In this document: positions 1-10,050 of the stretch, in pieces | Numbering within the stretch: position 1 is the stretch's first letter | How the letters are laid out: each line of letters begins with the position of its first letter | NCBI GenBank assembly: GCA_945870505.1 | Contig: CAMBSN010000019.1 | Coordinates: forward strand, 1 to 39,707 | Direction: 5' to 3' | DNA: 39,707 nt | Source: Candidatus Kuenenia stuttgartensis | Lineage (GTDB): Bacteria > Planctomycetota > Planctomycetia > Pirellulales > UBA1268 | Notes under the pieces: generated by a model | Told to the model about the DNA's origin: nothing | Databases searched by the model: none | The model's input: the letters and a program-made list of their open reading frames with translations, nothing else | Made by a program: the position numbers and the translations under genes

Positions 1-582
1 GCCCGCAACGAGTTCTTTCGCCGGCTATCGAAGTACAAGCCGGTCGATTCCGGAGGCAAGGTGATGAACACGCTTGGCCACCGCGTGGCCGACAAGCGGG
101 CGTTTCTCGCCGACTGCCGGTTCACGATCGCCTTCGAAAATGAGTCGCACCCGGGCTACACGACGGAGAAGATCGTCGAACCGATGCTCGTCAACTCGAT
201 CCCGATCTACTGGGGCGACCCGCTCATCGGTCGCGACTTCGACACGCGGAGCTTTCTCTCCGCCCACGATTGCTCGTCGCGAGCGATATCGGCCCTCCTC
301 GACGAACTCGTCGAGCGGGTGATCGAGGTCGATCGCAACCCGGACCTTCTGCGGGGCTTGCTCGCGCGGCCCTGGCTGCGGGACAACCGCGTGCCGCGGT
401 GCGTGGACGAGGAGGCCATTCTTGATCACTTTCAGCGGATCTTTACGACCCCGGTCGAGCCGGTGGCACGGCGCGGAGGCGTGGGACGCGCGCTTGGGCT
501 CGACCGGATTCCAGACTCGCTTCGTAGCATTCGCCACCGCGTGCAACGAAAATACCGCCAGTGGACGTCCAACGCGTCCTGA
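1..582 (+). CDS. Glycosyltransferase family 10 (alpha-1,3/1,4-fucosyltransferase-like), 3' part
   Basis: The reading frame is open from the first base, so the gene begins outside the window; about 193 C-terminal residues are present. The motif FENESHPGYTTEKIVE, followed by PIYWGDP about 15 residues later, is the GDP-fucose-binding signature of GT10 fucosyltransferases, with the conserved Y-T-EK cluster that contacts the nucleotide sugar. Enzymes of this family move fucose from GDP-fucose to GlcNAc or glucose units of surface glycans or O-antigen. The C-terminal 60 residues (arginine-rich) are not conserved in the family. The gene ends seven bases before the first REP-like palindrome. Its natural glycan acceptor cannot be read from the sequence. 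An operon context, if any, lies upstream of the window. Confidence 0.9.
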   Translation, partial: ARNEFFRRLSKYKPVDSGGKVMNTLGHRVADKRAFLADCRFTIAFENESHPGYTTEKIVEPMLVNSIPIYWGDPLIGRDFDTRSFLSAHDCSSRAISALLDELVERVIEVDRNPDLLRGLLARPWLRDNRVPRCVDEEAILDHFQRIFTTPVEPVARRGGVGRALGLDRIPDSLRSIRHRVQRKYRQWTSNAS

Positions 583-588
583 CCGCCG

Positions 589-669
589 CGCCCGAGGCCT
601 TACGGCCTTCGGCTTATACGGACGGACACGCCCTGCCCGTAAAAGCCCAACGCCGTGAGGCGTGGGACG
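589..669. repeat. REP-like palindrome pair (family A), left of the RAYT gene
   Basis: Two copies of one 27-bp palindrome face each other: 589-615 in reverse and 643-669 in forward orientation. The forward copy has arm CCCAACGCC, loop GTGA, arm GGCGTGGG, which makes an 8-bp stem with one bulged A. The reverse copy, read on the minus strand, has arm CCGAAGGCC, loop GTAA, arm GGCCTCGG, the same fold with paired C-to-G changes. The 27-bp spacer carries TACGG near one end and CCGTA near the other, so the whole pair can fold as a BIME-like unit. Confidence 0.85.
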
Positions 670-701
670 CGGCCAGGACAGACGCGGCATCTTCTCGACC
701 G

Positions 702-728
702 CGCCCGAGGCCTTACGGCCTTCGGCTT
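702..728 (-). repeat. Single REP-like palindrome (family A) at the 3' end of the RAYT gene
   Basis: A reverse-orientation family A copy matches the one at 589-615 almost base for base, including the following spacer with ACGGACGG and CCCTGCCCGT. The forward partner expected about 27 bp further on is missing. Instead the transposase gene ends at 758, so the spacer abuts the gene. This is the arrangement expected when a RAYT gene sits between the two halves of a REP pair. Confidence 0.8.
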
Positions 729-757
729 GTACGGACGGACACGCCCTGCCCGTGGCT

Positions 758-1252
758 TCACGATCTCGGTCTGTCCTGGCCGTCCACAACGTACTCGACG
801 ACCCGCTGCAAATCGCATTCTCTAAAGACGAGGCGCGTGCTGCCACCCCGCGACCAGCAGCGGCGGTGCGACAGGCCTGAGGTCGCAAGTGACCGCGTTG
901 ACCACACTTTGAGCTGCCTGAGAACGAGCTCCGGTTGCGTGTGTGTCGCCGTCACGACCACATGCACATGCTGGATGCGGCATTGGCAGGCGTGCATCAC
1001 CCAACCACGTTGGCGACAGGTCATGTCGATCGTATGCCGTACGTGACCACGCTGGTCGGGCGACAGTGCCAGCGGGGGATTGGTCATCGTCCGCACGACC
1101 GCGGTGTGGAGAATCTGATCGGCTGGACGAAAATCGCCGCCGCGTTTCACCCAGCCGCGTGGATCCCCCGGAAGCCATGATCCGTGGGTTGTCCACGTCA
1201 GGAAGTACGCGATCGGGCCCGTGTCGCGAATGCGACCGATGTCAGCAGGCAT
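758..1252 (-). CDS. REP-associated tyrosine transposase (RAYT), IS200/Y1-like
   Basis: The 164-residue protein belongs to the Y1 (HUH) transposase superfamily. The N-terminal FLTWTTHGSWLPGD segment (residues 17-30) is typical of stand-alone RAYTs of planctomycetes. The HUH metal-binding motif is HVHVVV with His95 and His97. The only tyrosine after it is Tyr154 in VVEYVVDGQ, which I infer to be the nucleophile. Such enzymes cut single-stranded REP hairpins and are thought to spread them; they normally lack IS ends. Family A palindromes lie directly on both sides (702-728 and 1317-1554). No frameshift is visible, so the gene may be active. The ATG at 1250-1252 is the first in frame; no clear ribosome site precedes it. 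Confidence 0.85.
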   Translation of the reverse strand: MPADIGRIRDTGPIAYFLTWTTHGSWLPGDPRGWVKRGGDFRPADQILHTAVVRTMTNPPLALSPDQRGHVRHTIDMTCRQRGWVMHACQCRIQHVHVVVTATHTQPELVLRQLKVWSTRSLATSGLSHRRCWSRGGSTRLVFRECDLQRVVEYVVDGQDRPRS

Positions 1253-1316
1253 TAAGAGAGTGTACAGATGAACAGTTCTGCTGTCGAGGGTCAGGATGGC
1301 GGCATCTTCTCGACCG

Positions 1317-1554
1317 CACCCGAGGCCTTACGGCCTTCGGCTTATACGGACGGACACCCCCTGCCCGTAAAAGCCCAACGCCGTAAGGCGTGGGATGCGG
1401 CCAGGACGGCGCCCAGATCCTTCCCAACGCCGTAAGGCGTGGGACGCGGCCAGGACGGCGCCCAGATCCTTCCCAACGCCGTAAGGCGTGGGGGGCGGCC
1501 AAAACAGAATCGGCATCCACTCGACCGCGCCCGAGGCCTTACGGCCTTCGGCTT
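1317..1554. repeat. REP-like cluster (family A) right of the RAYT gene, with a 49-bp tandem
   Basis: This gene-free stretch holds five family A palindromes: reverse 1317-1343, forward 1371-1397, forward 1421-1446, forward 1470-1495 and reverse 1528-1554. The second and third forward copies belong to a 49-bp unit (1398-1446 and 1447-1495) repeated head to tail with nearly identical sequence, CGGCCAGGACGGCGCCCAGA being its linker. All loops here are GTAA rather than the GTGA seen at 643-669. No gene is seen between 1253 and 1616. Confidence 0.85.
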
Positions 1555-1616
1555 GTACGGGCCGGGAATCATGCGGCCATTGCGGGGGCGGCCGGAGCAT
1601 CGCATACACTTCTCGC

Positions 1617-3173
1617 ATGACCGCTTCTGGATATGTCACCGACGTCGCGTACGTCCCGGGCTTCTACCCTCAGATGGCCCCGGTGACTCTGCGGCACGTG
1701 GCCGCGCTCAACGGCGTCTGCCCGCCCGGGACGTCCACGAGTTACCGTTACCTCGAGCTTGGCTGTGGCCTTGGCCGCTCCTTCACCACGCTTGCCGCGG
1801 CGAACCCGCGCGGCGAGTTCATCGGCGTCGATATCAACCCCGATCACACCGCGGCAGCTGCCCGCGACATCGCCGCCGGTAGCCTCGCCAACGCGCGGGT
1901 GATCACCAGCGACTTCGCGTCGCTGCCGGCCGACCTTGGGGAGTTTCAGTTCATCGCCCTCCACGGCGTGTTCAGTTGGGTAGGGCCCGAGGTGCGCGAG
2001 CAGATCCTCGAGGTGGCCCGCGGGCATCTCGCCCCTGGCGGCCTTCTGCTCGTGAGCTACAACGCCATGCCCGGCTGGGCTCACCTCCAGCCGATCCGAG
2101 GGATTCTCAGGCAGTACGCCGCGCTCCGGCAGGGCGACAGCACCCAGCGGGTCCGCGACGCGCTGGCGTATCTCGTGTTTCTCCGCGATCGCCAGGCGAA
2201 ATACTTCCTCGACAACCCGCGGGCCTCGGCCTACCTCGACGCGCTCGTCACGCAGGACCTCCGCTACCTCGTGCACGAGTATCTCAACGAACACTGGACG
2301 AGCTTTTATTTTGCCGAGGTCGCGGAGATGTTCGGCAGCGCGGGGCTTACGTTTGTGGGAAGCCAGCCCGTGCACACGAACTTCTGGGATCTCTGCGTGC
2401 GGCCCGAGTTTCAGGAACTCTTCCGCACCACCCGCGACCGCCTGGTCACGGAGGCTCACAAGGATTTCTGTGCGAACACGGCCTTCCGCTGGGACATTTA
2501 CGCAAAGTCGCCGCAACCGCTCGGTGGCCTGGAGGGTCGGCTCGCCACGACCGACGACCTCGAGTTTCGCGTTGCCCGTCCCGGCACCGCGCTCCCCTTT
2601 CAGTCAAACCTCGGCGTCGTGACGAGCACGGTAGACGGCCCGCTCTACCAGGGACTGCTCGACGCGCTGTCCGCGGGCAGTCTGCCGCTGTCGAAGATCG
2701 TCGCGGATGGGCGGTTCGCCGCCACCCCGCCCGCCGACCTGGCGCGGGCCGTCGATGCGGGTGTGGCCCTGGGCCTGCTGGACGTGTCGGCGGGGCACGT
2801 TCCCGCGCCGGGTGACATTGCAGACGGCGCGGTGGCGATCCCGAGCGGCTTCAATCGCGCAGTGGTTGAAGCCGACTCCCTTGGGGGCCGCGCGGTGGCG
2901 TTGGCAAGCGAGTTGACGGGAACCGGCTGCGTGATCGGGGATCTCGACGCGGCCATGCTGCACGAAGCGATGACGGGCGGCACGGCGGGCCTCGCCGACA
3001 GGCTTGCGTCGCGGCTGGCTGCAAGTGGGCGGGCGCTGCAGCGAGACGGCCAGCGGGTGGACGACTCCGCGGAGCAGCGAAAGCTCGTCGATGCGGCGTG
3101 TGAGGCGTTTTTGAAGACCACGCTCCCGCGGCTGGTGAACGTGGGCGCGGTCACACGCTCATTCCCCGCGTAG
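1617..3173 (+). CDS. Class I SAM-dependent methyltransferase with C-terminal regulatory domain
   Basis: The 518-residue protein has a Rossmann methyltransferase domain in its first 200 residues: motif I is YLELGCGLGRS (about residues 44-54), the acidic end of strand 2 is GVDINPDH, and motif IV is FQFIALHGVFSW. After LLVSYNAMPGW comes the segment that fits the methyltransferase regulatory domain family (MethyTransf_Reg, PF10119). The substrate is unknown. The frame is open further upstream, but those residues are translated REP repeats, so I place the start at ATG 1617, where the family-like sequence begins with YVTDVAYVPGF. No good ribosome site is visible. The TAG stop is supplied by the first bases of a family B repeat that begins at 3169. 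Confidence 0.85.
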   Translation: MTASGYVTDVAYVPGFYPQMAPVTLRHVAALNGVCPPGTSTSYRYLELGCGLGRSFTTLAAANPRGEFIGVDINPDHTAAAARDIAAGSLANARVITSDFASLPADLGEFQFIALHGVFSWVGPEVREQILEVARGHLAPGGLLLVSYNAMPGWAHLQPIRGILRQYAALRQGDSTQRVRDALAYLVFLRDRQAKYFLDNPRASAYLDALVTQDLRYLVHEYLNEHWTSFYFAEVAEMFGSAGLTFVGSQPVHTNFWDLCVRPEFQELFRTTRDRLVTEAHKDFCANTAFRWDIYAKSPQPLGGLEGRLATTDDLEFRVARPGTALPFQSNLGVVTSTVDGPLYQGLLDALSAGSLPLSKIVADGRFAATPPADLARAVDAGVALGLLDVSAGHVPAPGDIADGAVAIPSGFNRAVVEADSLGGRAVALASELTGTGCVIGDLDAAMLHEAMTGGTAGLADRLASRLAASGRALQRDGQRVDDSAEQRKLVDAACEAFLKTTLPRLVNVGAVTRSFPA

Positions 3174-3392
3174 CGCAGGTTGTTAACCTGCGTGCGCTGA
3201 CGTCGAGCGTTCGCTCGGCACAGGTTGAAAACCTGTGCTACTGGGGAGGCACGGTCGCGCTGCCTCACGTAGCGCAGGTTGTTAACCTGCGTGCGCTGGC
3301 GTCGGGCGTTCGCTCGGCACAGGTTGAAAACCTGTGCTACTGGGGAGGCACTATCGCGCTGGCTTACGTAGCGCAGGTTGTTAACCTGCGTC
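3169..3392. repeat. Family B palindromes in a 99-bp tandem array
   Basis: The array has two full 99-bp units starting at 3169 and 3268, then a partial unit from 3367. Each unit contains GTAG followed by a palindrome of arms CGCAGGTT and AACCTGCG, and 30 bp later a second palindrome of arms CACAGGTT and AACCTGTG followed by CTAC. The units differ at only a few linker bases. The array fills most of the gap between two convergent genes (1617-3173 and 3412-4359) and could end transcription from either side. The stop codon of the upstream gene is its GTAG. Confidence 0.9.
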
Positions 3393-3411
3393 ATGAGGCG
3401 CGGTCGGCTCG

Positions 3412-4359
3412 CTACCTGATCGGCACGAGCGGCGGCGCCGCCGGCTCGTAGGGCGTGTCAGTCGCTCCGGTCACCGGCACTACCGGTTGCTGGGGCACGG
3501 GCTGCGGAGCCGCGGGCGGCTGTGGGAGCGTCGGGAATCCGCCTACGGGCTGCAAGCCCGGCGGCGCAGGCGGCGGCACCGGCTGGGTGATCGCCGCGGG
3601 TGGCGCGGCCACCGACGGCGGCACGATCTGCGCAGCGGCCTGCGCCACCACCTGGCTGCGGGCGTTGAGGTCGTCGATCAGGAGCTTCACCTCCTCGTGA
3701 TAGCCGAGCCCACGGGCGGCGAAGACGTCGGCCGGCGTCACGCCGAACCGGCCGTAGAGCATCGCGTTGGCGTTGTTGTCGACGGAGAGATCGGCGCCGT
3801 TGATCGACACGCCGAGGAACAACCCGCGGCTGCGGGCATACGAATAGATCTCCGCGCCGAGGCGGGCGTCGGTGCCGGCATTCGCCTGGCGGCCGATGGG
3901 GCCGAGGGCCACCGAGGCGTCGGCGCCGAGCGTCACCTTCTGGCCGTTGAGGATGCCGTTGAGGCTCCGCGGCGTGGCGAAGATCAGCACGATGTCGGCC
4001 GACTGCACGCCCGCCTGAAACCCGAGGCTGCCGCCACCCATCGTGACCATCACGGGCGGGCTCCAGGTGCGGTCGGGTCGGCGGACGAGGAGCACGCCCT
4101 TGCCGTAGTTGACGCCGAGGATGAAGCCTCCCTTGATCATGTCGGGGAAGATCGCCACGCCCTCGGCCTTGCCAAACATCGCCGGCGGGATTGATTCGAT
4201 GGCCAGGCCGCTGAACTCGTCGAGCGTCTGCTTGGCGGAGTTGACGGTCTGAATCTCCGCCTGGCCGCCGGTCATCTGCATCTGGGCAGCAGCGGTGCCG
4301 GCAACGAACGCGAGGGCGGCGGCAACGGCCGCGCGATACGACGGGCAGAAAAGACGCAT
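3412..4359 (-). CDS. SYLF-domain (YSC84-related) secreted protein
   Basis: The 315-residue protein begins with a signal peptide (basic start, then AAVAAALAFVAGTAAAQ). Residues of about 35-220 match the SYLF lipid-binding fold: EGVAIFPDMIKGGFILGVNY, then VMVTMGGGSLGFQAG, then IVLIFATPRSLNGIL. SYLF proteins bind phosphoinositides in eukaryotes; bacterial members are exported and their role is poorly known. The last 75 residues are a Pro/Ala/Gln-rich tail, probably unstructured. The start at 4359 is supported by AAAGGA seven bases upstream. Longer readings would run back through family A and B repeats and are rejected. The gene is transcribed toward the 99-bp repeat array. Confidence 0.85.
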   Translation of the reverse strand: MRLFCPSYRAAVAAALAFVAGTAAAQMQMTGGQAEIQTVNSAKQTLDEFSGLAIESIPPAMFGKAEGVAIFPDMIKGGFILGVNYGKGVLLVRRPDRTWSPPVMVTMGGGSLGFQAGVQSADIVLIFATPRSLNGILNGQKVTLGADASVALGPIGRQANAGTDARLGAEIYSYARSRGLFLGVSINGADLSVDNNANAMLYGRFGVTPADVFAARGLGYHEEVKLLIDDLNARSQVVAQAAAQIVPPSVAAPPAAITQPVPPPAPPGLQPVGGFPTLPQPPAAPQPVPQQPVVPVTGATDTPYEPAAPPLVPIR

Positions 4360-4425
4360 GGCGAATCCTTTCGCGGGGGCGTGACGGAACCCCGGAAATC
4401 GTATCGCAGGCCCGTTTCCGTGGGA

Positions 4426-4511
4426 AAGCCCAACGCCGTGAGGCGTGGGACGCGGCCAGGACCGAGGCTGCCTCATCTCGACTGCGCCCGAGGCCTTCCG
4501 GCCTTCGGCTT
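4426..4511. repeat. REP-like palindrome pair (family A)
   Basis: A forward copy at 4426-4452 (loop GTGA) faces a reverse copy at 4485-4511, whose loop reads GGAA on the minus strand instead of GTAA. The order, forward then reverse, is opposite to that of the pair at 589-669. It lies just upstream of the SYLF gene, 67 bp from its start. Confidence 0.8.
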
Positions 4512-4526
4512 GCACGGGGGGCAAAT

Positions 4527-4591
4527 GCCACAGGTTGGCAACCTGTGCTACGGGGGGGGCGGCACATGCCACAGGTTGGAAACCTGTGCTC
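4527..4591. repeat. Two family B palindromes
   Basis: Two short hairpins, CACAGGTTGGCAACCTGTG at 4529-4547 and CACAGGTTGGAAACCTGTG from 4570, lie just past the stop codon of the DAHP synthase gene, which ends at 4603 on the minus strand. Each is followed by GCTAC or GCTCC. A role in transcription termination or mRNA 3' end protection is possible but not shown. Confidence 0.8.
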
Positions 4592-4602
4592 CGGGCGGGC
4601 GG

Positions 4603-7445
<2,843 letters not shown>

Positions 7446-7462
7446 AGAAGAAAGGAAGCCAT

Positions 7463-7774
7463 ATGAGCGACGAGATGAGCGAAGAAGCGGAGATCGCCGA
7501 CGGTGGCAGCGGCGGGGCCATGGGGAAGATGCCACCGGCCACGTTCGAGTTCCTGATCCACACGCTCTTCACGCAGGCGCTGATGGCGTTTGGCCGGATT
7601 CCGAATCCGATCACGAACAAGGCGATGAAAAACATCCCTACCGCCAAGCACTTCATCGACACCCTCGACATGCTCGAGGAGAAGACGCGGGGCAACCTCG
7701 CCAGCGACGAGCGGAAACTCCTCGAGGAGATCCAGCACCAACTGCGGACGCTGTACGTGGAGGCCTGCTCATGA
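7463..7774 (+). CDS. DUF1844 domain protein
   Basis: The 103-residue acidic protein starts 17 bases after pyrG, with AAAGGA placed seven bases before the ATG. After a 20-residue acidic, glycine-containing head, the DUF1844 core runs PPATFEFLIHTLFTQALMAF through NLASDERKLLEEIQHQLR. The family is small, helical and common in planctomycetes and acidobacteria; its function is unknown. The stop codon overlaps the ATG of the next gene (ATGA at 7771-7774), so the genes are probably translated together. Confidence 0.92.
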   Translation: MSDEMSEEAEIADGGSGGAMGKMPPATFEFLIHTLFTQALMAFGRIPNPITNKAMKNIPTAKHFIDTLDMLEEKTRGNLASDERKLLEEIQHQLRTLYVEACS

Positions 7775-8901
7775 TGTCGCTGCTCGCAAACATGGCTGGA
7801 CTGCTGCTGCGGTTCATGAAAACGGTGACAGCCACCTTTTGTCTGGAGACCCCGGCTCTTGGCCGGGGCCGTGTCGCCTACGGCGACCGGCAAAAGGTGG
7901 CTGTCACCGTTTTCCTCGTCGCCCTCGTCTGCCTGCAGGCGGCGGCGACGGCGGAGGTCACGCTCGACCGCCACGACGATCGGATCGATGTCTCCGTCGA
8001 TGGCAAGCCCTTCACGTCGTACATCCACGCCGGCCACCGCAAGCCGATTCTCTTTCCGGTGCACGGCCCGAGTGGCGTGCCGATGACCAGGTCGTGGCCG
8101 ATCGTGGAGAGTGTCGCCGGCGAGGCCCACGACCATCCCCACCACGAATCGATCTGGTTCACCCACGGGATCGTCAACGGGATCGACTTCTGGACGTCGA
8201 GCCCCAAGGCGGGCAAGCCGGAGCGGGACGTGAACAATCGCATCGAGCAGGCCGAACTCGTACGGGCCGACGGTGGCGACGAGGGCGTGATCGAGACGCG
8301 AAACCGCTGGGTGAAGGCCGATGATGCGGTCGTCTGCACCGACACCCGAAGGCTTGTGTTTGGTGGCGATGCCACGACGCGAACGATCGACTATTCCATC
8401 ACGGTCCGCGCCGATCACGGCCCGGTGACCTTCGGCGACACCAAGGAGGGGGCGATGGGCCTGCGGGTGCCTACGCAGCTGCAAATCAGGGACCTTGACG
8501 GCTCGCAGGGGGCCGCGGGCCACTGCATCAACTCCGAGGGCCAGTGCGACGTAGACGCCTGGGGCAAAGCTGCCCGCTGGGTGGGCTACTGGGGTCCGAT
8601 CAACGGCAAGACCGTGGGCCTCGCCGTGCTCGACCATCCGGGCAACCTGCGGCACCCGACTCACTGGCACGCCCGCGACTATGGGCTGGTGGCGGCGAAC
8701 CCCTTCGGACTTCACGATTTCACCGGGGCTGTCTTGGGGAGCGGCGACCACACGATCCCCGCCGGCGAATCGCTCACGTTCCGCTACCTGTTCGTGTTTC
8801 ACGAGGGGGATTCCGAGGCCGCCGGCATCGAGGGCCTCTGGAAGCGGTGGGCAGCGTCGGGCGAGGCTGTGGCCGCCGATGGCGCGAAGGCCGCTCCATG
8901 A
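7771..8901 (+). CDS. PmoA-like (DUF6807) secreted protein with element C inside its leader
   Basis: Residues of about 60-370 match the DUF6807 family (often named methane oxygenase PmoA, although no link to methane oxidation is established). Typical blocks are VDGKPFTSYIHAG, GEAHDHPHHESIWF, WVGYWGP and HDFTGAVLGSGDHTI. Members occur near sugar-catabolic and oxidoreductase genes. The leader is unusual: residues 1-16 (MMSLLANMAGLLLRFM) are followed by about 32 residues encoded by a 95-bp inverted-repeat element, then LVALVCLQAAATAEV, which looks like the end of a signal peptide. The frame stays open through the element. Start choice is uncertain: ATG 7771 (overlapping the previous stop), ATG 7816, or GTG 7897 inside the element. 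The gene overlaps folD by ATGA at 8898. Confidence 0.82.
   Translation: MMSLLANMAGLLLRFMKTVTATFCLETPALGRGRVAYGDRQKVAVTVFLVALVCLQAAATAEVTLDRHDDRIDVSVDGKPFTSYIHAGHRKPILFPVHGPSGVPMTRSWPIVESVAGEAHDHPHHESIWFTHGIVNGIDFWTSSPKAGKPERDVNNRIEQAELVRADGGDEGVIETRNRWVKADDAVVCTDTRRLVFGGDATTRTIDYSITVRADHGPVTFGDTKEGAMGLRVPTQLQIRDLDGSQGAAGHCINSEGQCDVDAWGKAARWVGYWGPINGKTVGLAVLDHPGNLRHPTHWHARDYGLVAANPFGLHDFTGAVLGSGDHTIPAGESLTFRYLFVFHEGDSEAAGIEGLWKRWAASGEAVAADGAKAAP
7819..7913. mobile_element. 95-bp inverted-repeat element (family C, MITE-like), copy 1
   Basis: The two ends, 7819-7841 and 7891-7913, are perfect 23-bp inverted repeats beginning AAAACGGTGACAGCCACC. Two inner hairpins lie between them: arms ACCCCGGC and GCCGGGGC, and arms GTCGCC and GGCGAC. 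A second copy of equal length lies at 17889-17983, and the window ends in the first 13 bases of a third. No target duplication or protein is visible. It lies inside the 5' part of the DUF6807 gene. Confidence 0.85.
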
Positions 8902-9809
8902 CGGCCCCGGCGGCTCGAATCCTCGACGGCAGAGCGCTCGCGGGACGGGTCGAGACGTCGCTCCGTGAGGACGTCGAGACGTTTGCCAGCATGTTCGGCC
9001 GCAAGCCTCGCCTTGTGGTGGTCCTTGTCGGCGACATGGCCGCGAGCGCCTCATACGTGAAGAGCAAGGCGGCGGCCGCGGCCCGCGTGGGCATCGACGC
9101 AGCGGTGCTGCCGGTGGCGGCGACGGCGACAACCGCCGAACTCGTGGCCCTCGTGCAGGCGATCGCCCGCGACGAGCACGGGCATGCCGACGGAATCCTC
9201 GTGCAACTACCGCTGCCCGCGCACGTTGACACGGTGGCGGTGCTCGACGCCGTGCCGCCCGACCGCGATGTGGATGGCTTCCATCCGGAGAACGCAGGAC
9301 TCCTCTCACAGGGGCGGCCGAGGTTTATCCCCTGCACGGCCGCGGGCGTTCAGCGGATGCTCATCAACGCGATGATCCCCACGGCGGGGAAGCACGTGGT
9401 GATCGTGGGTCGCAGCGACATCGTGGGCAAGCCGCTGGCACTCCTGCTCGCCCAGCGGCCGCCGCTCGGCTTCCCGAGTGACGGCACGGGTGGCTGCGAT
9501 GCGACCGTGACGATCTGTCACAGCCGCTCAGGCGACATCGGCCACTTCACGCGGCAGGCCGACATCGTGGTGGCGGCGGTGGGCAAGCCGCGACTGATCA
9601 CGGCCGACATGGTGCGGAAGGGAGCCACCGTGATCGACGTGGGGATCAACCGCGTCGACGGGAAACTGGTGGGCGACGTGGATTATGGCGCAGTGAGCGA
9701 GGTGGCCGGCTGGATCACGCCGGTGCCTGGGGGCGTCGGCCCGATGACGGTGGCCATGCTGATGGCCAACACGCTCCTCGCCGCCGAACTCCGCCTCGGA
9801 AGACGGTGA
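8898..9809 (+). CDS. folD: Bifunctional methylenetetrahydrofolate dehydrogenase/cyclohydrolase
   Basis: The 303-residue enzyme interconverts 5,10-methylene-, 5,10-methenyl- and 10-formyl-tetrahydrofolate, supplying one-carbon units for purines and formyl-Met. Visible signatures are SYVKSK (the conserved Tyr and catalytic Lys near residue 56), ILVQLPLPAHVD, VDGFHPENAG, the NADP-binding GRSDIVGKPLALLL, and PGGVGPMTVAML. Length is slightly above the usual 285 because of a loop around GFPSDGTGGCDA. The ATG overlaps the stop of the upstream gene, so translation is probably coupled. Together with pyrG this makes a nucleotide-supply operon. Confidence 0.97.
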   Translation: MTAPAARILDGRALAGRVETSLREDVETFASMFGRKPRLVVVLVGDMAASASYVKSKAAAAARVGIDAAVLPVAATATTAELVALVQAIARDEHGHADGILVQLPLPAHVDTVAVLDAVPPDRDVDGFHPENAGLLSQGRPRFIPCTAAGVQRMLINAMIPTAGKHVVIVGRSDIVGKPLALLLAQRPPLGFPSDGTGGCDATVTICHSRSGDIGHFTRQADIVVAAVGKPRLITADMVRKGATVIDVGINRVDGKLVGDVDYGAVSEVAGWITPVPGGVGPMTVAMLMANTLLAAELRLGRR

Positions 9810-9835
9810 ATCTAGGCGCTGTGGCGAGATTCTCC

Positions 9836-9854
9836 GGTTTTCGCTGGGAAAACC
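9836..9854 (+). terminator. Possible weak terminator hairpin after folD
   Basis: Arms GGTTTTC and GAAAACC with a five-base loop form a 7-bp hairpin 27 bases past the folD stop. No T-run follows, so it may only be a chance palindrome. The rest of the gap up to 10050 shows a short direct repeat, GACCGATCTGACCGATC, near 9990, and nothing else that I recognise. Confidence 0.3.
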
Positions 9855-10050
9855 CGCCCTTGAACGCTGCCGCCGGGGTCACTACTTTCCCCACCCGCAC
9901 AGCAGGTGCCGGCGGCTACGGTCCGCCCATCCTGCCACGCCACGCGCAGCCTCCGCCGCCGGATCGATCGGAGACTGTGATGGGGGCGTGCGACCGATCT
10001 GACCGATCACTTCCGGGGCCTACCCACCGCTCTTTTCGAGACGCCGGTTC

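Noticed and set aside
1488-1616. N-terminal extension of the methyltransferase
   Set aside because: It is translated REP repeat and spacer; family-like sequence begins at 1617.
4360-4572. N-terminal extension of the SYLF protein
   Set aside because: It would translate family A and B repeats; the signal peptide and AAAGGA support the start at 4359.
8040-8900. True methane monooxygenase subunit from the PmoA name
   Set aside because: DUF6807 proteins are soluble or secreted and unrelated to the membrane PmoA of methanotrophs; no pmoB or pmoC is present.
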